Positions 37,215 through 48,968 of a DNA stretch of 64,000 nt are shown here, in pieces (position 1 is the first letter of the stretch; the number at the start of each line of letters is the position of its first letter). The stretch comes from Eledone cirrhosa (Eukaryota; Mollusca; Cephalopoda; Octopoda; Eledonidae), in assembly GCA_964016885.1 (NCBI GenBank), contig OZ024748.1, positions 32,248,291 through 32,312,290 on the forward strand, read 5' to 3'. The notes under the pieces are model-generated. The model saw only the letters and a program-made list of their open reading frames with translations. It was not told the DNA's origin and searched no databases. The position numbers and the translations under genes were made by a program.

Positions 37215-37316
37215 AAAACCAGATCCTTTCTCAACCATGGAACCATGTATTACTTGATGTTTAGGGGTCACAAGCTGTCAGATTTCTCTGAACCTATACT
37301 TTCCCTCATTATCAAG
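37215..37316 (+). other. Candidate orphan exon (102 nt)
   Basis: A strong pyrimidine tract and tag precede 37,215, and aag|gtaaag follows 37,316. The enclosed 102 nt is open in one frame (34 codons, phase 0 at both ends), reading KTRSFLNHGTMYYLMFRGHK and onward. I do not recognise the protein, and no partner exon is convincing. It may be chance. Confidence 0.25.
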
Positions 37317-37475
37317 GTAAAGTCTCCCTTTATTTATATGCTTGCTTTGTGTGGTTGGTGGAGGCCCTCCTCCAGCTATAAAATACCCAACAGTCCTCAG
37401 TGGAACAAAGCGCAATGGGGCCAACTATGGCCAGACTTGACCCAGACTGCCTCCTTCACTGTGTTTATCACCAGA

Positions 37476-37880
37476 ACTATCATCATCATCATCATTTTAC
37501 GTCCGCTTTTCCCTGCTTGCAAGGGTGGGATGGGAACTGATTCTGACTTGATTTCTACAGCTGGATGCCCTTCCTAACACCAACCTCATTTACAGTGAGT
37601 GTTGGGTGCCTTTTTGCCGTGGCACCTCCACGACCACTTTACAGTGTGTGCTGAGTGCTTTTTTGTCGTGGCGCCTCCATGACCACTTTACAGTGAGAGG
37701 TGGGTGCTTTTTTGCCGTGGCACCTGCACGACCACTTTGCAGTGGAATGATAGGGACCCCAGTCCTATTATCTCATTTCTACAGCTGAGTAAACTGGAGC
37801 AATGTGAAATAAAGTGTCTTGCTCAAGGAAACAACACATCACCCGGTCTGAAAATTGAACTCACAACCTTTCGATTGCAA
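37476..37880 (+). mobile_element. CAT-headed SINE, variant with repeated cassette
   Basis: Begins with a CAT run and attttacgtccgcttttccc, which complements the tail of the LINE ending at 28,815. Then tggatgcccttcctaacacc, and three tandem versions of a cassette of about 50 bp (ttttgccgtggcacctcc, acgaccactttacagtg). Ends near gattgcaaggtg. A TG/TA microsatellite follows at 37,881-38,008. Confidence 0.8.
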
Positions 37881-38008
37881 GGTGTATATATATATGTGTA
37901 TATGTGTGTCTCTGTGTGTGTATATGTGTGTCTCTGTGTATATATATGTGTGTATATATATATATGTGTGTGTCTGTGTATATATATATATAGTTAGAGA
38001 GGTGTGTA

Positions 38009-39050
38009 TCATCATCATCATCATCGTTTAACGTCCATGTTCCACGCTTGCATGGGTTTGGATGGGAGTTTTCCCACTTGAGGCAAGAGTGGTTGTTTTG
38101 CTCGCATAGGACTGTCTGGCGGGTTTTCTACAGCTGGATGCCCTTCCTAACACCAACCACATTTACAGTGTGGGACTGGGAGGTTTTTACCGTGTTGCCT
38201 ACACGGCCACATTACAGCGTGGACTGTGTGTTTTTTTTGTCGTGACACCTACACGATCTCATTTGTTTCGGCCTGGATGTTGTGGCACCAACATAACTTT
38301 ACATTGAAAGGGGTGGCGTGGATGGGGTGGGGGTGGTGGGACGGGGGTGTATTTTGTTAGAGATGCCTACTGACTATAGTAGGTTTTACTTTGTATTTAA
38401 GTAGGCGGGTCTTCTCTATTACTGAGTACCGCCAAAGATCTCGGTCCAGTGACATTGTCTTGGAGAGGTGTAAGTGTGTGAGGTCGGAATTTATCAGGTC
38501 ATCCCAGGTTTTTCTGGGTCTGCCTACTCCGTGGCTACCGTCTATCTTTATTTCCCTGCACTTTTTTATACAGCTGTCGTCTTTCATGCGCATCACGTGA
38601 CCATACCAACGTAGCCTTCTCTCGAGTAAACAACATCTGATCCCTCTTATTTCTAATTTTTCCCTTAGTTTGTTTATGCTTTGCCGTTCGCGTATATTAC
38701 TATTAAACATCCAGCGGAGCATGCAAGCTTCGTTCCTCTCTAGTCTGCGTATATCCTCTGCACACAATGCCCAGGTCTCACTGCCATGCAACATTGCTGT
38801 TCGTATGCAGGCATCATACAACCTGCCTTTCATTTTTAGGGAGAACCCTTTAGTGGCTAATAATGGTATAAGCTCTCTGAACTTTTTCCATCCAGTTCTG
38901 ACTCTAGCTACTGTACTTTCAGAGCACCCTCCCCCACTGCTGATTTTGTCACCCAGGTAACGGAAGCTGTCCACTATTTCTATAGAACCCTCTACGCAAT
39001 TGAAAGAGCTAGTATTTTGTGGGCACTTGCTGCTACTAATAAATAATGTA
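38009..39050 (-). mobile_element. 5'-truncated LINE family 1 copy with 3' module
   Basis: On the minus strand the coding tail (39,050-38,388) is followed by the CAT/SINE-like module (38,345-38,009) ending in a GAT run. This repeats the order at 23-26.9 kb and shows that module and LINE tail travel together. 5' truncation is near 39,045. Confidence 0.85.
38388..39050 (-). pseudogene. LINE family 1 C-terminal region, open
   Basis: An intact reading frame of about 215 codons covers the conserved LINE tail: IVDSFRYLGDKISSGGG, RTGWKKFRELIPLLA, MLHGSETWALCAEDIRRLER, LRWYGHVMRMKDD and GVGRPRKTWDDLI, with a stop near 38,357. The equivalent at 25.9-26.5 kb is frameshifted, so this copy is younger or better kept. 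It lacks EN and RT. Confidence 0.85.
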
Positions 39051-39204
39051 TATAATCTACGCCTAATCGTGATTAAAACTTCTACTTTGCAGTTTACAAC
39101 TGTAGCTGGCAGCTGTGATGTTGACAAGAATGTAGTACTCAATAAAGGGTGCATGATCGAGAGTAGCATTGAGGAAGGGAAAATACATAATGAAAAACAC
39201 ACCA

Positions 39205-39430
39205 ATATATATATATATATAAAAGGTAAACAGAAATAACAACACAATCGGTACAGTATACGGAAGGGATATATTAGGTTAACGATTGATATAGCAGGAA
39301 GTGGGTCTTAACGTTTCCGACGCTAGTCCTTCATCAGAAGAAAGAATAAGAAATAAAATAGATTGAGAGGACGGGCAGGGTGAAATTGGAAAAAATATCT
39401 TTAGATAAAAATAGGTCCTTTCATGTTGAC
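39205..39430 (-). repeat. Hammerhead-bearing short element, copy f2
   Basis: Second copy of the 33,405-33,615 family, inserted beside a TA run that ends at 39,222. Non-coding. Confidence 0.75.
39306..39341 (-). ncRNA. Hammerhead-like motif, dimer type
   Basis: Minus strand: stem I TCTT (39,341-39,338) with AAGA (39,309-39,306); core CTGATGA 39,337-39,331; stem II GAC with GTC; GAAA 39,317-39,314; then CGTT. Stem III is only A-C with G-T and no loop, but ACGT is palindromic, so two molecules could pair. All conserved core bases are present. Confidence 0.55.
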
Positions 39431-39454
39431 ATCTCTTGCAAAACTATATATATA

Positions 39455-39600
39455 TATCAATGATATTAATAAATGGAAACTATATTTATGAAACCATATT
39501 TATTCTATTATATATATTTCAAGGGTGCCAAAACTTTGGTACGCACTCATCAGATAAAATACAAAATTTGTTTTATAAATAGTGACATACCCAGGAACGA
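39455..39600 (-). repeat. Single-arm copy of the 19-kb hammerhead element
   Basis: taaatggaaactatatttat and facattttgt-like arm sequence match one arm of the inverted repeat at 19,084-19,383, again beside a TA run. No mirror arm is present here. Confidence 0.75.
39500..39563 (-). ncRNA. Type I hammerhead ribozyme motif
   Basis: Minus strand CTGATGA 39,554-39,548, GAAA 39,520-39,517, stem II region with CCAAA and TTTGG, stem III ATA with TAT, and A/T stem I of about eight pairs. Core canonical, same class as the 19-kb pair. Confidence 0.75.
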
Positions 39601-39689
39601 TACCTTAATGGTTCAAGTTTCTCCTGGATAGTGAAAAGAAAGAGAGAAAAAGGGAAGAAAGGAAAAAACAAATATTTCAAATTATTTTG

Positions 39690-39890
39690 ATGAATATGCA
39701 GATGATAATTTACCACAAATATTACAGTGATATGGCTTTTCTCCAGTATATATATATGTTTCTATGTAGTTAATGTAGCAATGAAAGAGAATAATTTCTC
39801 CCCAATATCACAGTGGTATGTCTTCTCACTCATATAAATGTATTTGTGTTTAATTAATTCACCATTTTGAGATAATGAGATATGACTTTG
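39690..39890 (-). pseudogene. Decayed zinc-finger codons downstream of the ORF
   Basis: After the stop of the zinc-finger ORF the same frame continues with relics: IKHKYIYMSEKTYHCDI and a Phe-Ser-Phe stretch, then another stop; a later piece reads like KPYHCNICGK in a shifted frame. The array was once at least two fingers longer. Confidence 0.6.
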
Positions 39891-41659
<1,769 letters not shown>

Positions 41660-42633
41660 CAGTCGAGTCCACTTAAGAGTATACCCTCGGGAATGGAAAA
41701 TAGTATACTCTTAACCGGACTATACTCTTATCCGGACTAAGTAAAAATATTCCATAGTATTATTATTTTGAGTCTTTCAATGATTAAAAATCGCTTTATT
41801 ATCTTTTAAAATGTATTTATAAGTAACAAAAATGAAAGTTATACCAAAAAATTCAACAAGAATTATTGCAAATTATAGATAAATTAAGCAATATTTCAAC
41901 ATATTAGTATGCAATTTTTATTTCCTAAAAATAGTCCAAAATGCTTTTTTGCACTCGATTGTTCGCAATTTTTTTTCAATCAATTCCTCGATCTCAGACA
42001 GAGTATAACTTTCAAAACTTTTAAACGATTGCATCGTATAGGACCGTACAGTGAACAAAGCATTTATTCCTTCTTTTCCAGAGATCTAAAATATTTGTTT
42101 TTTATATAGGCACAAGGCCAGCAATTTTGGGGGGAGGGGAAAGTCGATTAAATCGACCCCAGTGCGTGACTGCTACTTTATTTTATCGACCTCGTAAGGA
42201 TGAAAGGCAAAGTTAACCTCGGCGGGATTTGAACTCAGATCATAAAGGACCGTAACTATGCATCAAAGCATGGCGTTCGGTCCTCTACCGATACTGCTAA
42301 TCCACCGCCCTCCCTGAGATCTAAAATATTGATAAATGATTAACATTATGTTAGGTACCTATGCACATTCATATTATAAATATAAAAATAATACATACTA
42401 ACTTTTCTAGTTAATTCGGTTTCAATATAATCTTCTTCTTCCTCCTCTTCTATTATCATTTTGAATTGTTTTAAAATGGTTATGTTACATTATAAGCCCA
42501 GTTTACTTTATCGTATTAATTATACTCTTATTCGGACTAAATTATATAGAACATATATAAACGGGAATTAATTATGCTATACTCTTATGCGAACTATACT
42601 CTTATCCGATATACTCTTAAGCAGACTCGACTA
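41660..42633. mobile_element. Non-autonomous DNA transposon, pogo/Tigger-like ends
   Basis: Terminal inverted repeats: CAGTCGAGTCC plus cttaagagtata at 41,660, and the complement tatactcttaag plus CAGACTCGACT ending at 42,632. TA lies on each side, compatible with a TA target duplication. Sub-terminal copies of actcttatccggacta occur near both ends. Internal sequence (about 750 bp without the SINE) holds only a short minus-strand frame, MQSFKSFESYTLSEIEELIE. The class assignment rests on end sequence and TA target only. Confidence 0.7.
42081..42330 (-). mobile_element. tRNA-derived SINE inside the DNA transposon, 15-bp TSD
   Basis: Minus-strand copy of the octopus SINE: ggattagcagtatcggtag, gagttcaaatcccgccgagg, tttgcctttcatccttacg. 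Flanked by GAGATCTAAAATATT at 42,081-42,095 and 42,316-42,330, a perfect duplication. It dates the SINE insertion after the transposon. Confidence 0.93.
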
Positions 42634-42704
42634 TATATATATGTATATACATATATATATGTATATATATATATATATATGCAACTTTTACAAACAACCG
42701 CAAT

Positions 42705-43793
42705 GACAGGACGGAGACATCGTTATGCTAGCAGGGGACTTCAATGGTCATGTTGGACAGCTCCAGGATGGTTACACTAGGGTACATGGTGGGCACGGTT
42801 ACAGCTCAAGAAATGAAAGAGTGAGACTTCTTGAATTTTGTGATGCAAGTACACTGACTATTTGCAACACTAACTTCCAGAAACCTGCCAACCACCTAAT
42901 AACCTACAAATCAGGCGAGCACATAAGCCAGATTGACTTCTTACTAGATCGGCAGCGGGACAGGCAGATGGTATCAAATACCAAGGCATACCCTGGGGAA
43001 GAATGTACCCCACAGCATAGGTTAGTCGTTAGTGATATCTCATTAAGCAAGAAATGGAATGAGACATACAGGAAGGTGTGTAAAAGAAAGGTCTGGAAGC
43101 TAAAAGATCTTTCACTAAAATACAAATTTAGGAAAGCCCTTTAAGATGTGTATGACGAAAAAGAAGACAACTTACTGCAGACTACTGATGAAACTTGTGG
43201 CTGGAGCAGAGCTCCAACAGACAGAGAGTGACCTGGTGGTGGAACAGCACAGTAGATAAGGCCATTAGAGACAAAAGTCTAGCATGGAAAGCTTGGATAA
43301 AGGGTGGGAGTAGAGAAGGATATACAGCCGCTAAGAGAGAAGCTAGACGTCAGGTGTACTTAGCACGCAGGGAGGCTGGCCAATGTTCTGCGACGGGAAG
43401 ATCAGAGGTGTGCGGTGTTCCACATTGCAAGGCAGTGTGTCAATGCAAATCAGGATGTTGTTGGAGATAAATGTGTCCGGAATGATGCCTGTGTGCTTAG
43501 TGTCACGAATGATCAGAAAAAGGAGGCCTGGAAATGTCATTATGAGAGACTGATGAATGTGGAGAACGAACGGGAGAGAGAGAAATTACCCTCACTAGAT
43601 CCGACAGAGGGACCAGCTATTGAGATTGACGAATATAGGGTCCAAGAGGCGATTAAGGAAATGAAAAATGGTAAGGCTGCTTGACTGTCGCGGATAGTTG
43701 CTGAGATGCTGAAGGCATCAGGGGACGTAGGCACTAAACTGGTTGCACGCATCATCAATCAGGCTATGTATGGTGGTGTCATACCCAAATACT
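42705..43793 (+). pseudogene. LINE family 2 copy, endonuclease and linker
   Basis: Truncated at the start by TA/TG microsatellite. The Asp box is intact (MLAGDFNGHVGQ), then SRNERVRLLEFCDAS, SGEHISQIDFLLDRQRDR and ECTPQHRLVVSDIS. TAA at 43,142; linker in shifted frames (TCGWSRAPTDRE, REARRQVYLARREA); then DPTEGPAIEIDEYRVQEAIK. TGA at 43,682 lies where sister copies read GPSG. It ends mid-codon at the junction with a Tc1 transposase at 43,793. Confidence 0.85.
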
Positions 43794-44299
43794 GCCTTCT
43801 TCCAACTGTTAAACATGGAGGAGGATGTGATGATCTGGGGGCTATATCTTAGAAATCCGCCGGCCCAATGGTTTCCCTTCATGGCAGAATTAATAGTCAA
43901 GACTATTTAAAGCATTTTATCTGATCAAATTCATCCCATGGTTGCGGAACTGTTTCCAGAGGGAAACACAATCTTTCAGGAAGATAACGCACCAATTCAC
44001 ATAGCTAAAGTTGTTATTGAATGGCATGAGGAACATTCTGGTGAAGTTGAACATCTTATCTGGCCACCATAGTCCCCAGATCTCAATATTATTGAACATT
44101 TATGGTGCATTTTAGAAAAACAAGTAAGGAGACTGAAGAATGGACAAAAATTCCTTTGGAAACAATTCAAACTTTGTACGAGTCCATACCTCGTAGAATT
44201 CAAGCTGTAATTACTGCCAAAGGCGGTCCTACCCCATAGTAAAATAAATTTGTTTGAAATTTTAAGGTGTTTCTATTATTTTGTCCAACCCCTGTGCAT
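43794..44299 (+). pseudogene. Tc1/mariner transposase 3' half with right TIR
   Basis: Fragments in two or three frames: PTVKHGGG at the start; then FQEDNAPIHIAK with the second catalytic Asp; SPDLNIIEHLW with the third acidic residue of the DDE triad; and VRRLKNGQK. A stop lies between PP and SPDLN. The end carries gtgtttctattattttgtc and caacccctg, a typical Tc1 terminal repeat. The 5' half and left TIR are missing. Truncation coincides with the LINE junction. Confidence 0.82.
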
Positions 44300-44336
44300 A
44301 TATATACACATATATATATATATATATATATACATA

Positions 44337-45540
44337 TATTTATTAAAATAACAGATTAAAGTTTAAGCAAATAATTGCTGCTTTCACCCTTAATGGGATC
44401 TTCTGAAACTAAAAAAATCAATCTGTGAATGCAGAAGTAAGTATTTCGAAAAACGTTGCAACCGAAGGAAGACAGGAAAACGATACTTTGGTTCGTGGAA
44501 ACGTTCCCTGGCAAAGAACGGAAAAAACAAAGATAATACGTCATTATTTGGAGCAGTGAAAACACATACATGCAAAGACAAAACCACGTTTATGGTATAA
44601 ATGGAGTCATAGACTAATATTCTATTAGGTGGTTCGTGGAGACGTTCTCTGGCAATGAACGGAAAAAACGAAGATAATACTTCATTATGTGGAGCGGCGA
44701 GAACAATTACACGCAAAGACAAAACCACGTATATGGTATAACTGAAGTCGTAGACTAAAATTCTATTTAGGAAACCGAATGATTCTCGGCTTCAGAGTTA
44801 AGAATAAAGTAAATAAATTACAGAGGTAATTGAAATATATACAAGCACGCATCTATATATGTACATACACAAGTATACACGAAAACACTCGCCGTGGGTA
44901 TGCTAATTCAAGCACGTACACAAAAAATATGCACGCCCATACAGAACCCACGCAACGCCAGACCCGCACACATACAAACGTATACACCAAATACACATAA
45001 AAATATATATAAAGAAAATATATACATATAAGTGTGTGTGTGCGTGTATACATATAATTATATAAACGTATATAAATATACACACATAAATACGTATATA
45101 ACGCGCACACTCATACCTACATGTAAATACACATATGTTCGCAGACGTACATCAACCAAAACACAGAGTACATACACCCTACATACGTACGAACCCGCAT
45201 ACTCACACAGACGCAAAACTCATGTAAACATATAACCAGTATAATATATACGCCATAACATATACAAGCAAATATACGTACGAGAAAGTATACGTACCTT
45301 CACAAGACATACAGGTAATATATACTTACCTATACAAATAAGTAATGGTATAAACATAACATATACTTAGCTACCACATCAAGACGTAAAATATCCGCGT
45401 AATGTTCGTACTATCCGTTAGGGTATAACGTGGGGCTGTAATACAGGAAAGTTTTGTGCAATTTATGTTTACAAGCCGAAATTGCCTTAGATTTTTTGTT
45501 TAAGATGTGGTCTTTGGCGTAGAGTATTTCCAGGGCCTCA
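44337..45540 (-). repeat. PLE pseudo-LTR, 3' copy
   Basis: About 93% identical by eye to 47,656-48,718 and in the same orientation. Contains, in minus-strand order, the last codons of the PLE ORF, a CA/TA-rich untranslated stretch, and a hammerhead fold at the far end. It also carries an internal tandem duplication of about 145 bp (44,492-44,635 and 44,636-44,775) that the other copy lacks. Confidence 0.85.
44352..44425 (-). ncRNA. Hammerhead-like motif in PLE 3' pseudo-LTR
   Basis: Minus strand: outer stem I CAGATT with AATCTG (perfect), inner stem I AGTTT with AAACT (perfect), core CAGAAGA (U4 changed to A), stem II CCC with GGG, GAAA, stem III AGCA with TGCT, then T. The architecture is complete; the U4 change and a T-T at the base of stem II argue for reduced or no activity. 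PLEs are known to keep hammerheads at this place. Confidence 0.72.
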
Positions 45541-47523
45541 GCGGCGCAGAGGTCACCCGGTCTTTTATTTCCGTTATACGATCTAACCTTAACTAGGATT
45601 TCCCAATTTAACTTATATTGGGTGTGGTTTTCTTTTAGACTCCAGATATAAACTGAAAAGTGATGTCATATTCCTTCTTGAAGGGTTAAGAAAAGAATGG
45701 GTATGCATGTAAAGACGCTGCTTGAATCTATTGGCGGTTAACCCTATGTAGGCCCTATGGGACGAGGGTGTTTCAACCTTACATTTGTAGACAATGTTAC
45801 TAGAGAGGCATTTCCCGGATAGGTGGCAGTCAACCCGATTCCTATAATTACAGTTAGTACTAGCTACAGGGTTGCACATGTTCCTACGGCTAGGTAATTT
45901 AGCTAAATTTGAAGCTGTGATGTTATGTGCAAGGTTAGGAGTCGTAGAGTAAGAAATTCTAATGGTATTCCTATTAAAAATGTTACTATATTTATGTGCT
46001 GGGGGGAAATGCTTCATAATAAGGGAGAGAAAGATCTTTGCTAATGGTGTGGCCACCTCCATATTATATGGTGGGTTATACCATATAATGCATCAGGATC
46101 TATTTCTTCTAGGTCTATTCTCGTACTCTGTATATCCTACTTTATTGACAAATCCACTCCGAGCAAGAGCTTCATTGTAATATGTGGAATGGTCGGTGAA
46201 AATATGCTCGTTTGTAGATAGACGGGAAAGCCTCAAAGAAACGTTTCTTACCAGGTTCTTGGTTATGCTGGCAGGATGGTTAGAATGCTTACTTATGTAA
46301 TTAAGCATATCATTCGGCTTTCTATACGGGTAGTGCAAGCCATTCGACAAATTGCGGGTAACGTCGAGGTAATTAACGACCGAGAGGTTGGCCTCAACCT
46401 GTATGGAGAGGTTGAAGCCTTTAAAGAAGACTGAGTTCTTTTCTGAACCTGTCGCAAGCACGTGCACCGCACTTTGTCATGGTCAAAGACCATCATCACG
46501 GTACAAACCACCGCCCATGTAAGGGAATTCTTCCTTGATAGAGAAAAGAAGGAAAAGGCCGATAAGATCAGTAATCTCCGCAGAATCGCTGGCGCCCATA
46601 CTCACGTCGAATGGGGTACTACTAGATTTTATATCCAAATAGAGTCGTCGAAATTAATCACCGACTTACAGGCATTGAGAATGACATCAACTTCGAAATC
46701 CTTAACCACTGTGAGTGTTTTAGCGAAATTGATAGCTCTAAGGAGAAGTGGTAAAGTGATGGAGGAGTAGTAATTATTGATGTCGAATTGTATAAAATGG
46801 CAATGTTCCTTGTTGCATATGCCGTTGAACCAATCAATCACCGTGAAAGAATTGTTCCAGGGTGCAAGAGGGGCCAAACTTCTAATTTCAGGTATAATTC
46901 TATCTAAAATCCTTTTACTAAGTCTACCTAAATCGGACTTCATAGGGTTAATAAGCCGAATAGAGGGCTTGTTCAGGAAATTGGATTTGTGATCCTTCAG
47001 GGTAAAGTGGGGAGAAATAGGGTCCAAAGGTTCAGTCCGGTTCAAGATGTTGGGGTCAGAGGTGATTTTAAACCCAGCATCATTGATTTCATTAATGACG
47101 CTCCGATTAGTTTTACGGTAATCCTTAGTTACACCATTATAGCAGTTGATGGTAAGTACTGCGTTCCACTTGATATAGTTTGCCAGTTTTGTCGGAATGG
47201 ACGTACACGGCAATAGAACAAATCCTATTCTTCAGGTCCTGCTGGAAGGAATTGCTCCTATTCCAAAATTTGATACTCTGTATGAGTTCCAAGACATCAT
47301 TTTCGAAGGGTAGCAATGTTGGGTTACTCGGAGAGTTATTATAGGTTTTAAACCCAAATTTATCCTTTTTGTTGTCTGCTTTTCCCTGATTATCGGAATT
47401 AAAAGCACGCCAACGCAACCTTTTAATGAACGCATCTGTTTTCTGTATCAGGAGTTTTAGGTATGTTTTACTGCTTGGTACGGGTATGTTCTTTGTAGAA
47501 ATATTCAGATGTTGTTTCTGCAT
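45415..47523 (-). pseudogene. Penelope-like element RT with C-terminal GIY-YIG, decayed
   Basis: Minus strand from 47,523. N-terminal region with FGFKTYNNSP and NSFQQDL, frameshift near 47,155. Then RT fingers (FTLKDHKSNF, PSIRLINPMKSDLG) and motif A FIQFDINNYYSSI. SMGASDSAE follows and, near 46,500, the catalytic box GLYRDDGL, directly followed by TGA. The thumb piece (46,467-46,093) has VNYLDVTRNL, KHSNHPASI and RLSRLSTNE. The endonuclease (46,062-45,613) has NIVYKCKV and RAYIGLTANRFKQR. After a frameshift the tail NWEILVKVRSYNG and CKHKLHKTFLYYSPTLYPNG ends near 45,415. The catalytic Asp pair is intact, but at least four breaks disable the copy. It belongs to a different PLE lineage from the 20-22 kb element. 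Confidence 0.88.
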
Positions 47524-47655
47524 GATGAATATAAGTCAATAGAGTGCTCAACCGAGGAAACCAAATAGTAATAATAATAAATTTGAAGATTAAAATCCAA
47601 AGAGGGCTCGATAAGGATAAATATATATCAAATATATAAGAACAGGAGAGCAAAT

Positions 47656-48718
47656 ATTTATTAAAATAACAGATTAAAGTTTAAGCAAAGAAATCACTGC
47701 TTTCACCCTTAACGGGATCTTCTGAAACTAACAAAGTCAATCTGTGAACGCAGAAGTAAATATTTCAAAAAACGTTGCAACCGAAGGAAAACAGGAAGAT
47801 GATACTTTGGTTCGTGGAGACGTTCTCTAGCAATAAACGGAAAAAACGAAGATAATATTTCATTATGTGGAGCGGCGAGAACAATTACACGCAAAGACAA
47901 AACCACGTATATGGTATAACTGAAGTCGTAGACTAAAATTCTATTTAGGAAACCGAATGATTCTCAGCTTCAGATTTAAGAATAAAGTAAATAAATTACA
48001 GAGGTAATTGAATTATATACAAGCACGCATCTATATACGTACATATGCAAGCATACGCGAAAACACCCGCCGTGGGTATGCTAATTCAAGCACGTACACA
48101 AAAAAACATGCACGTACATTCAGAACCCACACACATACGAACGTATACACCAAATACACATAAAAATATATATAAAGAAAATATATACATATAAGTGTGT
48201 GTGCGTGTGTGTATACATATAATTATATAAATGTATATAAATATACACACATAAATACGTATATATCGCACGCACACACATACCTACATGTAAATACACA
48301 TGTTCGCAGACGTATGTCAACCAAAACACAAAGTACACATATACACACACCCTATATACGTACGAACACGCATACTCAGACAGACGCAAAACTCACATAT
48401 ACATATAACCATATACACATGTACCAGTATATATAATATAATATATACGCCATAACATATACAAGCAAATATACGTACAAGAAAGTATACGTACCTTCAC
48501 AAAACATACAGTTAATATATACTTACCTATACAAATAGGTAATGGTATAAACATACCATATACTTAGCTACCACATCAAGACGTAAAATAACCTCGTAAT
48601 GTTTGTACTATCCTTAGGGTATAATGTGGCGCTGTAATACAGGAAAGTTTTCTGCAATTTATGTTTACAAGCCAAAATCTTTTGTTTAAGATGTGGTCTT
48701 TGGCGTAGAGTATTTCCA
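47656..48718 (-). repeat. PLE pseudo-LTR, 5' copy
   Basis: Direct repeat of 44,337-45,540 lying upstream (minus strand) of the PLE ORF. It begins with PLE C-terminal codons (48,718-48,560), as expected if it is the 3' end of a tandem upstream copy, the usual PLE arrangement. It is cut at 48,718 by a SINE. Confidence 0.85.
47670..47744 (-). ncRNA. Hammerhead-like motif in PLE 5' pseudo-LTR
   Basis: Same fold as 44,352-44,425: CAGATT/AATCTG and AGTTT/AAACT in stem I, core CAGAAGA, CCCGTTAAGGG stem-loop, GAAA, AGCA/TGCT. Lies just upstream of the ORF start. Bases that differ from the other copy fall in loops, so the pairing is kept. Confidence 0.72.
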
Positions 48719-48885
48719 ACGTGGTCCACACTGTAAACGTGGTTGGTGTTAGGAAGGGCATCCAGCCATAGAAAACCCGCCAGACAGTCCTATACGAGCA
48801 AGACAACGAATCTTGCCTCGCGTGGGACAATTCCTGTCTAAACCCATGCTAGCATGGAAGATAGATGTTAAACGACGATGATGAT
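48719..48885 (-). mobile_element. CAT/GAT SINE-LINE tail module, truncated
   Basis: Minus strand begins with a CAT run and gtttaacatctatcttcc, then catgctagcatgggtttag and ggctggatgcccttcctaac, and stops at the PLE remnant. A TA microsatellite follows at 48,890-48,966. Confidence 0.8.
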
Positions 48886-48919
48886 GACATACATATATAT
48901 ATATATACCATACATATAA

Positions 48920-48966
<47 letters not shown>

Positions 48967-48968
<2 letters not shown>

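Noticed and set aside
39000..39239. Plus-strand 79-codon frame with a tttgcag-like acceptor
   Set aside because: It overlaps a LINE end and a ribozyme element, has no donor site except in the TA repeat, and resembles no protein I know.
43180..43200. ctgatgaaac strings at 30,165, 43,185 and 51,118
   Set aside because: These are LINE codons for TDETCG or a derived flank, without hammerhead stems.
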